Positions 42,928 to 52,320 are shown, counted from the stretch's first letter. The stretch is 56,209 nt of DNA from Anaerocolumna jejuensis DSM 15929 (GCF_900142215.1 NZ_FRAC01000039.1:1-56209); one strand, 5' to 3'. The notes: generated by a model not told the origin, from the sequence alone. Program-made: numbers and translations.

Positions 42928-43989
42928 TCATATAGGACTGTTGATTGTGTTTGGAAGCTGAACGGTGAATTCACTTCCCTGTCCGGGTTCACTTTGGACC
43001 TGTATGGTACCACCGCATAAACTGACAATACGGTATACCAGTGACAATCCCAGTCCATTGCCCTCGTGAGTTCTGGATTTATCTACTTGGTAGAATTTTT
43101 CAAAAATATGCTTTTTTTCCTGGATGGATATTCCAATACCTGTATCTTTCACGGAGACACTGACCAACTTAGGACTGCTTTCAAGTGTTATACGGATTTG
43201 TCCGCCTTTTGGGGTGAATTTAATGGCATTTGAAAGTAAATTCGTCCAGACCTGCATCATTAAATCCTCGTTGCCGTACAGAAATGTCTTTGGTAAATCC
43301 AGCTCCAATTCCAGTTCCTTTTCTGTCCAAGAGTTTTCCAGAAACAGTATGGACTGCCGCAGCTGTTCATCCAGGCGGTAAGTAATCGGCTCTAAGATTT
43401 TCTCCTGATTCTCCAGCTTTGACAGCTTAAGAATATTGGAAGAAAGGGCACTGAACTGTTTAGTGCTCTCAAGTATCATCTGGGTATACTGTACCCGCTC
43501 CTCCTCCGTCAGCTCACTGTCCTGGAGCAATGTTGCATATCCCTCAATTGCGGCAATGGGGGTTTTAAATTCATGGGATATGTTGGCTATAAAGTCATTC
43601 CGCATCATTTCTATACTGGAAAGCTCATGGGCCATTTGATTGAAATTCGTAAAGGTCTCCGTTATTTCTTTAATCTGACTGATAGTGTCCAGCCGGACAT
43701 CAAAATTTCCTCCGGCTATTTCCCTGGAAGCATAATTTAACTTGGTTATGGGGGCCAGTATCCGTTTACCTACAAGGGATGTTATGATAGTACCGATTAG
43801 TATACTGATTGCAAGGACGGCACTGGTAGCAAAGGGGAGGCTGAATTCCAGCCGGACCAACAAATCAGTATTAATGGCGAAGATAATAATAACATACATA
43901 ATGACCGAGGTCATAACTAATATTCCGAAAACAATCAATACAAAATACTGCCAAAGGCTTGCTTGTCTTTTCCTTTTGTGCTTATGCAT
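42928..43989 (-). CDS. Sensor histidine kinase
   Basis: The 353-residue protein has two transmembrane helices (about 14-38 and 52-74) with a very short outside loop, a HAMP segment (about 75-125), a HisKA domain with the phospho-acceptor His139 in NISHEFKTP, and a HATPase domain with NLLSNAIKF, KDTGIGI and GNGLGLSL motifs. AAAGGAAAG precedes the ATG. It follows its response regulator by 38 bases. The short sensor loop suggests sensing in or near the membrane, as in envelope stress kinases. Confidence 0.92.
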   Translation of the reverse strand: MHKHKRKRQASLWQYFVLIVFGILVMTSVIMYVIIIFAINTDLLVRLEFSLPFATSAVLAISILIGTIITSLVGKRILAPITKLNYASREIAGGNFDVRLDTISQIKEITETFTNFNQMAHELSSIEMMRNDFIANISHEFKTPIAAIEGYATLLQDSELTEEERVQYTQMILESTKQFSALSSNILKLSKLENQEKILEPITYRLDEQLRQSILFLENSWTEKELELELDLPKTFLYGNEDLMMQVWTNLLSNAIKFTPKGGQIRITLESSPKLVSVSVKDTGIGISIQEKKHIFEKFYQVDKSRTHEGNGLGLSLVYRIVSLCGGTIQVQSEPGQGSEFTVQLPNTINSPI

Positions 43990-44027
43990 TAGCTTTCCTT
44001 TCCGGTGCGCTGATACCTGTAAACCTC

Positions 44028-44717
44028 TTACTCATTCGTTTGAGTTTCTAGTTTTACCATTTTATAGCCCAGGCCATGTACCGTAATGATTTTAATATCC
44101 TTATTGTCCTTAAGCCTCTCACGTATACGATTAATATGAACATCTACCGTACGCTCTTCGGAATCCGTATCCATCCCCCATATTTCCTCCATTAATTTCT
44201 GCCGGGTAAAGGTTTTTCCAGGGTAGGACATCAGTTTATACAGGACATAAAACTCTTTTTGAGGCAATTGAACCTCTGTTCCATCATAAATTATGGCCAA
44301 GCTGTCATAGATAAGGGTGGTGTTACCCCAGAGGATCTTGCGCTCCGATACGATTTTCGCTCTTCTAATCAATGCGTGTATTCGAAGAATCATTTCATTT
44401 ACATCAACGGGCTTCACCATGTAATCGTCAGTGCCAACAAGGAAACCGCGTTTTTTGTCTTCAAAGGTATCCTTAGCCGTTATCATCAGTACCGGAATGG
44501 CGGGGTTATATTCACGAAGGAGCTTTGTCAATGCAAAGCCATCCAAATTCGGCATCATAATATCCGTTATCACCAGGTCAACATGTTCATGTTCCATAAT
44601 TTCAAGGGCTATTTCACCATCCCCGGCAGGAAGTGGATTAAAATTATTTTTCTTTAGAACTGTGCAAAATAAATGCTGTAATTTTGAGTCGTCTTCAACT
44701 ACAAGTATATTAAGCAT
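44028..44717 (-). CDS. OmpR family response regulator
   Basis: The 229-residue protein has a receiver domain with acidic pocket Asp9/Asp10, phospho-acceptor Asp52 in VITDIMMP, the switch residues in MITAKD and Lys102 region (VKPVD), and a winged-helix DNA-binding domain from about residue 125 (EERTVDVHINRIRERL). GGAGG precedes the ATG. It forms an operon with the histidine kinase. TTAACA-containing repeats lie just upstream, near 44774-44780 and 44863-44868, and could be its binding sites. The small membrane protein gene at 45024 runs in the opposite direction and may be a target. Confidence 0.92.
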   Translation of the reverse strand: MLNILVVEDDSKLQHLFCTVLKKNNFNPLPAGDGEIALEIMEHEHVDLVITDIMMPNLDGFALTKLLREYNPAIPVLMITAKDTFEDKKRGFLVGTDDYMVKPVDVNEMILRIHALIRRAKIVSERKILWGNTTLIYDSLAIIYDGTEVQLPQKEFYVLYKLMSYPGKTFTRQKLMEEIWGMDTDSEERTVDVHINRIRERLKDNKDIKIITVHGLGYKMVKLETQTNE

Positions 44718-45023
44718 AAATCCTCCTTATTTAAAAATTATTTGAATCTATTCTATCAGTCTGATGTAAACAAATTGTTAACAGTATAGACATAGTATAC
44801 CTTATATAGCAGTAATTTTATATAAAATACCGGAATAGCCAGGAGTATCCAGCATGGGAAAGTTAACAAAAAGTTTAAATTCGATTGCTATAATTGTGAT
44901 ATAGAAATTACACATTAGTGGGAAATATGTTAGCTTTCTTAAAAATATGAAAATTAGAACAAACGTTGTAATTTTGTATTCAGGAACAATCAAATACAGG
45001 CCTCAATAAAAGAAAGGATACTT

Positions 45024-45164
45024 ATGATAGAAAAAACTTATATGAAAATGAAGAACATTGGCAATACCAATATTGTATTCGGTGTGTTAAGCATAGTTGT
45101 AGGAATAGTCAGTATATGGGGTGGCAGCAACTTATTGAAAAGTAAGAATAAATTACTTTTCTGA
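45024..45164 (+). CDS. Small membrane protein, 46 residues
   Basis: The ATG at 45024 has AAAGGA about seven bases upstream. The peptide starts MIEKTYMKMKNIGNTN, has one transmembrane segment (NIVFGVLSIVVGIVSIWGG) and ends in a lysine-rich LLKSKNKLLF tail. Small clostridial proteins with this GxxS...LLKxK pattern exist, but I know no function. It is divergent from the two-component operon and convergent with the TetR gene at 45177, only 12 bases away. Confidence 0.6.
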   Translation: MIEKTYMKMKNIGNTNIVFGVLSIVVGIVSIWGGSNLLKSKNKLLF

Positions 45165-45176
45165 AGGGAACGTTTA

Positions 45177-45743
45177 CTATCCTCTACTGACATCATAAAC
45201 GGAAATTGCATTATCAGACAATCGAAAGATCATTTCAGCCAATTCCTCGGGACTCATATCAAAGCCGGCTTCAAACCACTTTGTTATTAAGCTGAAACAG
45301 CCCATGGTCAAATAACGGTATATATAGTCGGAGATTTTTTCTTCGCATTGCAGGTTCACGTTAATTTTTAAATTCAGGATGGAGGTATTAATAAAAGCTG
45401 TCTGGAAGGACAAGTTTTCCTGACGGCATAGCAGAGTATAAAAAATATCGGAATTTGTTTTCATATAATACAGCAATTCCTTTAAATAATGAAGATTGTT
45501 TAAATCAGAATCTATGTTTTTAAGATGTTCCCTGGCATTAAGCAAAAGCTCTTCTTCTATCTCCTTTAACAGGGCAAACTGGTCGGTATAGTAAAGGTAG
45601 AAAGTTGAGCGGTTGATATCTGCATTTTCACATAGCTCTTTAACGGTAATTTTATTGATGGATTTTGTATGCATCAGTTCAATTAAACTTTTTTTAAGCA
45701 GGGTCTTCGTAAGCTTTATCCTTTGGTTTTCTTTTCTTTTCAT
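45177..45743 (-). CDS. TetR family transcriptional regulator
   Basis: The 188-residue protein has a TetR helix-turn-helix at about residues 12-62 (ITVKELCENADINRSTFYLYY) and a TetR_C_7/8-like C-terminal domain. AAAGGA lies ten bases before the ATG. It is divergent from the pair of SDR proteins at 45940-48480, and the spacer between them is rich in dyads, so it is their likely regulator. Confidence 0.88.
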   Translation of the reverse strand: MKRKENQRIKLTKTLLKKSLIELMHTKSINKITVKELCENADINRSTFYLYYTDQFALLKEIEEELLLNAREHLKNIDSDLNNLHYLKELLYYMKTNSDIFYTLLCRQENLSFQTAFINTSILNLKINVNLQCEEKISDYIYRYLTMGCFSLITKWFEAGFDMSPEELAEMIFRLSDNAISVYDVSRG

Positions 45744-45846
45744 GAAATGATTCCTTTCGTAGTCAGGCTAATGATATCTAATTTATTGAATAATGACGAT
45801 TTAATAACAATTTTATTGAATGTGTCTATCTAACGGCAATGAAAAA

Positions 45847-45898
45847 ATAACTGGTGGTTGTAAAATAGACACCATGTCAGTTATTATATAGCTATATA
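45847..45898. promoter_or_regulatory. Dyad-rich operator region of the SDR pair
   Basis: AATAACTG (45847-45854) and CAGTTATT (45878-45885) are exact inverted arms, and TATATAGCTATATA (45885-45898) is a perfect 14-base palindrome. Both lie in the divergent TetR/SDR spacer and may be the repressor site and promoter. Confidence 0.45.
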
Positions 45899-45939
45899 AA
45901 TAGCTAGTCAAGTAAAAGGGTCTTAAAGGATGGTGGCAT

Positions 45940-46953
45940 ATGAAAGTATTTATGATAGGCGGTACAGGATTACTGGGCAGCGAAGCAGCAAAGGAATTAA
46001 TAAACAGAGGGCATGAGGTAGTATCTATTGCATTGCCGCCTCTGCCAACCGGTGCGGTATTGCCAGCCCAGATGAAAATTGAGTTTGGAAATTACCTTGA
46101 GATGTCTGATGTTGAACTGAAAAAATATTTTAGTGAATGCGAGGGCTTTGTATTTGCTGCCGGAGTGGATGAAAGGGTGGAAGGTCCCGCCCCAATTTAT
46201 GATTTGTTCAGGAAATACAATATAGATCCTGTTAAACGTCTTCTTCGCCTGGCCAGGGAATGCGGAGTGAAGCATTCGGTTATATGCGGCTCCTATTTTG
46301 CTTATTTTAATAAAATCTGGCCGGAAAAGGAGCTTGCCAAGTGGCATCCTTATATTCGAAGCAGAAGGGACCAGGAAGAAGCAGCCATGTCCTTGGCAGA
46401 TATGGATTTTAATGTAGCGGTTCTGGAACTCCCCTATATCTTTGGAACCCAGCCGGGACGTAAGCCGGTATGGATGTTCCTGGTGGAAAGCATAAGAAAC
46501 ATGAAGGGGGTTACCTTTTATCCCAAAGGTGGAACTACAATGGTTACAGTACCTCAGGTAGCACAGGCTATAGCAGGAGCAATTGAAAGGAATAAGGGCG
46601 GTAATTGCTATCCCATCGGCTATTATAATATGGAATGGAAGGAAATGTTATCCATCATCCATAAACACCTGGGATGTCCTGGAAAAAAGATTGTTACCAT
46701 ACCTAATTGGATGTATGCTGCAGGCGGCAGAAAACTTATGAAGGAGCAGCACAAGAAGAATCTGGAGGGTGGACTTCACATGGTTAAATTCACAGAACTT
46801 CAGTGTTCTAAGCAATTTATAGATAAGTCTTTAGGATGTATACCTCTTGGTGTAAAACCGGATGATATTGATAAGGCAATCGGAGATTCCATTCACTTAT
46901 GTCTTAAGATTATGGATAAAAAAGTAAATGCACTGGATATGAAGGGAGAATAA
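45940..46953 (+). CDS. NAD(P)-dependent epimerase/reductase-like SDR (atypical)
   Basis: The 337-residue protein has an extended/atypical SDR Rossmann fold with GGTGLLG at residues 7-13. The expected YxxxK active site appears as YIRSR, lacking the lysine, so it may be a non-canonical or non-catalytic member. AGGA precedes the ATG by nine bases. The next gene, another extended SDR, starts three bases after its stop, and the pair likely works together on one substrate, possibly a steroid- or sugar-like molecule. The divergent TetR probably controls them. Confidence 0.82.
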   Translation: MKVFMIGGTGLLGSEAAKELINRGHEVVSIALPPLPTGAVLPAQMKIEFGNYLEMSDVELKKYFSECEGFVFAAGVDERVEGPAPIYDLFRKYNIDPVKRLLRLARECGVKHSVICGSYFAYFNKIWPEKELAKWHPYIRSRRDQEEAAMSLADMDFNVAVLELPYIFGTQPGRKPVWMFLVESIRNMKGVTFYPKGGTTMVTVPQVAQAIAGAIERNKGGNCYPIGYYNMEWKEMLSIIHKHLGCPGKKIVTIPNWMYAAGGRKLMKEQHKKNLEGGLHMVKFTELQCSKQFIDKSLGCIPLGVKPDDIDKAIGDSIHLCLKIMDKKVNALDMKGE

Positions 46954-46956
46954 GAA

Positions 46957-48480
46957 ATGAAAAAACAAAGAGTGTTATTGACCGGAGCTTCAGGTGGTAT
47001 GGGATCTCTTGGATTAAAGGAATTATTAAAAGATACGGATAAGCAGGAAATTACTGTACTGGTTCTGAACACAGAAGCTGACAGGCAGAAGATGAAGGAA
47101 TTCGAAAACAGAAAAGGTCTTACCATCTATTGGGGTGATCTTACCAATTATAAGGATGTATATGCGTGCATTAAAAATGCGGATATCGTTTTCCATGTGG
47201 CGGCTCTGGTATCACCTGTGGCGGATTATAAACCCAAACTTTCTATGAAGGTAAACTACGGGTCCATGAAAAATATTATAGAGGCTATAAGGGAGCAAGG
47301 AAGAATGGAAGAAGTAAAGGTAGTATCCATCGGTACGATAGCAGAAACCGGGGACCGGATGCCGCCCATTCATTGGGGGAGAGTCGGGGATCCTTTAAAG
47401 CCCAGTGTTTACGATTACTATGCCGTATCTAAAATTGCCGCTGAACGTCTCTTAATCGAATCGGGCTTAAAATATTGGGTCAGTTTAAGGCAGACCGGAA
47501 TTATGGGGCCGGCTATGAGCAAGATAAAAGATGCTATTATGTTCCATAACTGCCTGGATAATGTTTTGGAATATGTATCTGACAGGGACTCAGGAATACT
47601 CTTGGGTAATCTTGCACGTTTTCATTACAAAGGTGAGTTATCGGAGGACTTCTGGGGGCATATTTATAATATCGGCGGAGGAGAAAGCTGCAGGGTAGAT
47701 ACTTTTACCATGTATAAGGAGCTGTATGGTGCCATTGGATTTAAGGATTTAAAATATGTCATCGATCCAAAGTGGTATGCAACAAGAAATTTCCATGGAC
47801 AATATTATCTGGATTCGGACAAGCTGGAGAAACACCTGCATTTCAGGCATGATTCCATGAAATATTTTTACGATGCCTATCTGGAGACCTTAGGAGCTAC
47901 CGCAACTGTGGCAAGGATTATGTGCAAATTACCCGGAGGGCAAAAACACATGGGAAGCATCATGAAGAAAATGTTCTTAAAGGAAGCCAGGACGGAGCAT
48001 GGGACAGTACGCTTCATTGAGCAGAATATGGGAGAGCACATTGATGCCTACTGGGGAAGCCAAAAAGCCTGGGAAGAAATTCCGGAGAACATCAATGACT
48101 TTAAACACTTTATAAACTGGGATAAGGTAGTGCATATTGATCACGGTTACAATGAATCAAAGCCGGAAGAAGAACTTGATATAGAGGACGTAAAGGGTGC
48201 CGCTAAATTCCGGGGAGGCGAATGCAATTCTGATACAATGAAAAAAGGTGATTGGAAAGGAAAGCTTAAATTCAAGTGTGCCTTTGGACATAAATTTGAA
48301 GCAAGTCCCCGTCTTATTTTGGAAGGGGGGCACTGGTGCCCGGAATGTGAACGGAAGAGCTGGAATTATGCGGCCAGAGCAAAGGTTGATCCTTTTTTCG
48401 CGCAGGTTTGGAATCCCCTTCATGATAAGCATGAAAAGGTCCGTGAGTATATAAAAGAAGTTACCGAACTGGAGCTATAA
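46957..48480 (+). CDS. Extended SDR with C-terminal zinc-ribbon-like extension
   Basis: The 507-residue protein starts with an extended SDR domain: TGASGGMG at 9-16 and the active site Tyr155-Lys159 in YYAVSK. From about residue 330 it leaves the SDR family. Residues 438-464 contain KFKCAFGHKFEASP and HWCPEC, so Cys441, His445, Cys461 and Cys464 could bind zinc in a treble-clef-like fold similar to probable zinc-ribbon domains of the DUF4379 kind. GGGAGA overlapping the end of the previous gene is its ribosome binding site. I know no characterised enzyme with this combination. It is the second gene of the TetR-controlled pair. Confidence 0.82.
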   Translation: MKKQRVLLTGASGGMGSLGLKELLKDTDKQEITVLVLNTEADRQKMKEFENRKGLTIYWGDLTNYKDVYACIKNADIVFHVAALVSPVADYKPKLSMKVNYGSMKNIIEAIREQGRMEEVKVVSIGTIAETGDRMPPIHWGRVGDPLKPSVYDYYAVSKIAAERLLIESGLKYWVSLRQTGIMGPAMSKIKDAIMFHNCLDNVLEYVSDRDSGILLGNLARFHYKGELSEDFWGHIYNIGGGESCRVDTFTMYKELYGAIGFKDLKYVIDPKWYATRNFHGQYYLDSDKLEKHLHFRHDSMKYFYDAYLETLGATATVARIMCKLPGGQKHMGSIMKKMFLKEARTEHGTVRFIEQNMGEHIDAYWGSQKAWEEIPENINDFKHFINWDKVVHIDHGYNESKPEEELDIEDVKGAAKFRGGECNSDTMKKGDWKGKLKFKCAFGHKFEASPRLILEGGHWCPECERKSWNYAARAKVDPFFAQVWNPLHDKHEKVREYIKEVTELEL

Positions 48481-48636
48481 GCTAAGTTAAGGAAATAAAA
48501 GTGTAACAGCAACCTGTTAGACAGAATATACTTTATATTCTTTACAGCTTTAAGCAATCCAGGATGATAAACAATACTATTCCTATTCTAAAATTGGCAG
48601 CGGTTTGTCTATGTGATATCATCAAAAAGCCAGATC

Positions 48637-48668
48637 AAGAGCTGTCATTCTAAAGGTTGACAGCTCTT
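48637..48668 (+). terminator. Terminator-like hairpin after the SDR pair
   Basis: AAGAGCTGTCA (48637-48647) and TGACAGCTCTT (48658-48668) form a perfect 11-base stem about 160 bases after the SDR stop. No T run follows, so termination is uncertain. Confidence 0.45.
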
Positions 48669-48847
48669 AGCATTTCCTGACCCAATAACGCGGGAATTCC
48701 AAAAACTGGCTGCATACTGCACCATTGAAGCTGAAGTGAAAACAGGAGATGATAGTGAATAAAAAGAGCGTAGTGAAAATGGAACATGATATTCTGGTAT
48801 CTTATTTAAAAAAGATGCTAATGAAAAAAGAAGATTCAAATGTATGA
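48661..48847 (+). other. Two short overlapping coding remnants
   Basis: A frame at 48661-48762 without a start codon encodes a 33-residue tail with REFQKLAAYCTIEAEVK. It is overlapped by a 30-codon frame from GTG 48755 with AGGAG seven bases upstream (NKKSVVKMEHDILVSYLKKM). The arrangement resembles two coupled genes, both cut short. I do not recognise them. Confidence 0.3.
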
Positions 48848-49270
48848 TTATAAAAAATGCATTAACTATTGTTTTCCTATTTTGAATATGATAATATAAA
48901 GTATAATAATTCTGCATCACGCAGAAACGAAAGGAGTTTTTTAGATGACAGTATTTTATGAGGTAACCATCATTTAAAACTGAATATGGGCGCAACACTG
49001 ATAGTATGGGGGACTATACCCTTTTTATTGGTGTGCCAAAAAAGTAACCTTTCGTGAAAACTGAATCCAGGTATTGCAATAATTGCAAAACAATCAGCAC
49101 ACTTTAGGGTGTGTTATTTTTATGCAATTATATGTTAAACCGTAGTGAACAGCAATGGACGGCTGCTTGCTGCGGTATTTTTGCGCCCTTTTTAAGCAGA
49201 AAGGAGAGATTTGAGATTGATTTAATTCCTAAAACATTATTACAAAATAAAAAATATTATTGGAGGAATC
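48848..49270. other. Spacer without intact genes
   Basis: No convincing gene is seen. A small CACAC/GTGTG hairpin followed by a T-rich run lies at 49097-49121 and could terminate plus-strand transcripts. An ATTGCAATAATTGCAAAA repeat near 49073-49090 resembles the TTGCAATA motif seen earlier in the window. Confidence 0.35.
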
Positions 49271-49351
49271 ATGAATCTAACAGACTACGGCTTTTTGCCG
49301 CAAAATTATCCAACAGTGAAGAAAAAGGGGGAGTGTGTTATTAATGATTAG
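49271..49351 (+). pseudogene. RsgA-like GTPase N-terminal relic
   Basis: An ATG with TGGAGG upstream opens a 26-residue frame starting MNLTDYGFLPQN, like the first residues of ribosome small-subunit GTPase RsgA proteins, and then runs into unrelated codons and stops. Its ribosome binding site is good, and it overlaps the start of the GNAT gene, which may now depend on its upstream signals. Confidence 0.4.
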
Positions 49352-50291
49352 CACTGATTTTACACATAAGCATCTCGAACAAGCGCAGAGCTTGATAAAG
49401 CAGAATTACGATGAAGAAAAGCAAAGTGTTTCCAACCTGCCAGAAGATACCAGCATTCCTGATTTAACGCCTTTTGCAGACAATAAACTTGGTGTAGCCG
49501 TTATGGAGGGAGAGCGCTTACTAGGATTCCTCTGCTGTTATGAGCCATGGGATAATGCCTTTGGAACAAATGCAAAGGGAACCTTTTCACCCCTTCATGC
49601 TCATGGAGCAATCAGCGAAAATAGAGAGCTGATTTACCGTGAGCTCTACCAAAAGGCCGCACAAAAATGGGTTGAGCAAGACATCACTTATCACAGTGTT
49701 GCTTTATTCGCTCATGATGAGCAGGCGAAAAAAGCTCTGTTTACCTATGGCTTTGGTTTGAGATGCGTAGATGCTGTCAAGTCTATGGACAAATTAAAAG
49801 TAAAGCAAAAGGCCAATTTACAAATAAGGCGGTTAGAGCAAGCTGAAATTCCCCTGATCAGACCTTTACGAGAACAGCTATCCGCGCACTTAAGTGAAAG
49901 TCCCTGCTTTATGTATTCAACAGAGCAGGGGTATCAAAGCTGGCTTTCAAGGGCTGAACAGCGAAATTCTAAGATATATGCAGCATTTGAGGGTGAAAAA
50001 GCCATTGCTTTTATTGAAGCCATACATGGCGGAGAAAACTTTGTCACAGAGCTTCATGATATGATGAGCATTTGTGGTGCATTTTGTTTGCCGAAGAATC
50101 GTGGCGAAGAGATTGTTCAAAATTTACTAAATGTTATGATAGATGAATTAAAAGCAGAAGGTTATCAGTGGCTTGGAGTAGATTTTGAAAGCTTCAATCC
50201 AACAGCATATGGGTTTTGGAACAAGTATTTTGAACCATATACCAACAGTGTTACACGCAGAATTGATGAAGGAATTTTAAATAGGAAATAG
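49344..50291 (+). CDS. Tandem GNAT-type acetyltransferase
   Basis: The ATG at 49344 (GGGGGAG about ten bases upstream) is preferred over a GTG at 49335, which is too close to that site. The 315-residue protein appears to contain two GNAT folds: residues 1-150 with KLGVAVMEGERLLGFLCCYE, and 160-315 with AFEGEKAIAFIEA and LPKNRGEEIVQNLLN as the acetyl-CoA-binding turn. The substrate is unknown. It is followed 11 bases later by an APH-like kinase, a pairing that recalls small-molecule or antibiotic modification, though this is inference. Confidence 0.82.
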   Translation: MISTDFTHKHLEQAQSLIKQNYDEEKQSVSNLPEDTSIPDLTPFADNKLGVAVMEGERLLGFLCCYEPWDNAFGTNAKGTFSPLHAHGAISENRELIYRELYQKAAQKWVEQDITYHSVALFAHDEQAKKALFTYGFGLRCVDAVKSMDKLKVKQKANLQIRRLEQAEIPLIRPLREQLSAHLSESPCFMYSTEQGYQSWLSRAEQRNSKIYAAFEGEKAIAFIEAIHGGENFVTELHDMMSICGAFCLPKNRGEEIVQNLLNVMIDELKAEGYQWLGVDFESFNPTAYGFWNKYFEPYTNSVTRRIDEGILNRK

Positions 50292-50302
50292 GAGGATATG
50301 AT

Positions 50303-51376
50303 ATGACATATAACGAGGTTATAAAAATTGCAGATACATGCTTACTTCCACTTGTATCAGAATTGTACGGGTTGGAGGGCTATGAAATCAGTCTGATCAA
50401 GCCACATGCCGGAGGACGGAATGCTGTTTATAGCTGTATAAAAGAGGGTGCCGGCGCAAAGATAATCAGAATCGCCTTTTTAAGCGACAGGAGCCGAGAA
50501 GATTTGCTGGGGGAAGTTGAATATATCAGGTATTTATTCGAGCATGGCGGTAGTGTCTCAAATGTAATCACCTCCCGGAAGGGACATCTACTGGAAGAGA
50601 TAACTCATGATAAGCATACCTTTTTTATCTGTCTGTTTGAAAAGGCCAGGGGAAAAATGCTTGTGGAAAATAATTATCGGTATCGGGAAGGAGTTCCTAT
50701 TACTGAATATTATTATAACAGTGGTAAAGTCTTGGGAAAAATGCACCAATTGTCGAAAGGATATACCCCTGTCCATCGCAGGTATAGCTTTTTTGATAAA
50801 TACAATGCCGAATATATCAATCAACTGATACCCGACTCCTTATCTTTGCTAAAAGAGAAGCTGGCAGAGCTCCTTAGAACCTTAGAAGGACTGGACCAGA
50901 ACAGGGAGGCTTTCGGTATGGTCCATTTTGATTACAGCGATGGAAATTATATGATAGATTTTGATAACGGGGAAATAACGGTATTTGATTTTGATAATTC
51001 ATGTTTCTGCTGGTATATGTATGACCTTGCAAATCTCTGGACACACGGAGTGGGCTGGATACATTTTGAACAGGACGTTGATAAACGCAGAAAGTTTATG
51101 GAGGATTATTTTAAAACCGTCCTCGCTGGATACAGCTCTGAAACAAGAATTGAAAAATCGATGTTGGACAAATTACCCTTATTTATCCAAGTAGTCCTCA
51201 TGGAAAATATTGTTGATGAATTCGAGGTGATGCGGAACAATGAAGAAGAGCTGGTGTGTGGTGAGGAACTGTCGTATAGCATAAAATGTATGGAAGATGA
51301 TATTCCGTATATGGGATTTTTCCATGAAATTTACTCCTGTGAAGAACCTTTTGAATATGAAGAACGGGATATTTAG
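50303..51376 (+). CDS. Aminoglycoside phosphotransferase-like kinase
   Basis: The 357-residue protein has the APH fold of the homoserine kinase II/spectinomycin phosphotransferase-like type. GGRNAVYSC is the nucleotide-binding loop, the catalytic loop reads VHFDYSDGN, and the metal motif is FDFDNS. AGGAGG precedes the ATG. Unlike the kinase at 9333 it keeps the canonical histidine. It is in an operon with the GNAT gene. Confidence 0.85.
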   Translation: MTYNEVIKIADTCLLPLVSELYGLEGYEISLIKPHAGGRNAVYSCIKEGAGAKIIRIAFLSDRSREDLLGEVEYIRYLFEHGGSVSNVITSRKGHLLEEITHDKHTFFICLFEKARGKMLVENNYRYREGVPITEYYYNSGKVLGKMHQLSKGYTPVHRRYSFFDKYNAEYINQLIPDSLSLLKEKLAELLRTLEGLDQNREAFGMVHFDYSDGNYMIDFDNGEITVFDFDNSCFCWYMYDLANLWTHGVGWIHFEQDVDKRRKFMEDYFKTVLAGYSSETRIEKSMLDKLPLFIQVVLMENIVDEFEVMRNNEEELVCGEELSYSIKCMEDDIPYMGFFHEIYSCEEPFEYEERDI

Positions 51377-51423
51377 TCATATTACACTGTCTTTATAAAA
51401 TGAAACTTTAATTACAGAGAAGA

Positions 51424-51450
51424 GGCCAGCAGATAATCTGCTGGCCGATT
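51424..51450 (+). terminator. Terminator of the GNAT-kinase operon
   Basis: GGCCAGCAGA (51424-51433) and TCTGCTGGCC (51437-51446) form a perfect ten-base stem with a three-base loop, followed by GATTTATTG. Confidence 0.75.
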
Positions 51451-51615
51451 TATTGTTGGGGGCTTTATTTCATATTAATGCCTTTTATTACATTATTCTA
51501 TTGAAAAATTCATCCATCAAGGATAAAATAATATATATAAGCTTCAGTTAAGACAGGTATTAATTGATATTTGATGTTTATCGACTTCGGCCCAAGAACA
51601 GGAGGTATATACCTT

Positions 51616-51855
51616 ATGTCCAATGTACATACCATTAAAGTTACATATAAGCGTACCAGCCCAAACAAAATAAGTAAATTTATTGGAGCTAATAAAGAGA
51701 GAATTTTAATAGATAAAGCCAGCTTAGACAATGTAGAATTGATAGAAGGAAAAGAGTACATCCTGAAGATATTTAAGGAAACCTGGTTTTCATATTTGAC
51801 TAGTCAGCTTGGAGCATTAAGGAACATAATATCAATTGAACCCCTTGAAGAATAA
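51616..51855 (+). CDS. Hypothetical protein, 79 residues
   Basis: The ATG at 51616 has AGGAGG about ten bases upstream; an in-frame ATG at 51571 lacks one. The protein is basic and alternates beta-like and charged segments (HTIKVTYKRTSPNKISKFIG, then VELIEGKEYILKIF). It has no transmembrane segment or cysteine motif. I recognise no family. It stands alone, with a hairpin (CAGGCATAT/ATATGCCTG, 51901-51924) downstream. Confidence 0.55.
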   Translation: MSNVHTIKVTYKRTSPNKISKFIGANKERILIDKASLDNVELIEGKEYILKIFKETWFSYLTSQLGALRNIISIEPLEE

Positions 51856-51900
51856 ATTATCGGTATCTTAAGCCTTGGAGTACTGGTTCTATTATATAGC

Positions 51901-51924
51901 CAGGCATATGTAAAGATATGCCTG
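51901..51924 (+). terminator. Hairpin after the 79-residue gene
   Basis: CAGGCATAT and ATATGCCTG form a perfect nine-base stem with a six-base loop. No T run follows. The rest of the spacer to 52320 shows T-rich repeats (TTTTTCTCACT) near 52050 and no gene I can support. Confidence 0.45.
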
Positions 51925-52320
51925 TGAAGCTGGTCGGCAGCCCTAAGCTTATAATAGATTTAAGAATTTTAATTGAAATGATGCAGTCCCTGTTGAGTAC
52001 AATAGGACTTTTACCTTTCATTAAACCCGGTTATTACAGAGTTTCTCATTTTTCTCACTCATTTTTTTCTCACTTATTTTTCTAATTTATCTGTCGGAAT
52101 TTTCTGTTTGTTTTCAAAATCACGCCATTTTTAGTAACCAGCAGCCGGAATCTTAGCAGTAACGGAATCCGGAAGATACATTATATTTTATTAGATAAGG
52201 CCCCTGATTTTCATTGCCTTGTTTTTGCTGCTGCAAACCACTGTTCCGGAAACCATGGTTATTATAATGCTTGGAGTATCCATTACCTGCTGAATTCACC
52301 AATACAGGTACTTTCCTTTA

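Noticed and set aside
48645..48998. Minus-strand 117-codon frame
   Set aside because: It reads through the terminator-like hairpin and AT-rich spacer, lacks a ribosome binding site and matches no family.
49111..49344. Plus-strand 77-codon frame
   Set aside because: No ribosome binding site, low-complexity content, and it overlaps the better supported RsgA-like start in another frame.
52190..52300. Hydrophobic reading frame resembling a transporter fragment
   Set aside because: One frame gives a hydrophobic run of about 30 residues, but the spacer is T-rich and such runs arise easily; no family motif was seen.
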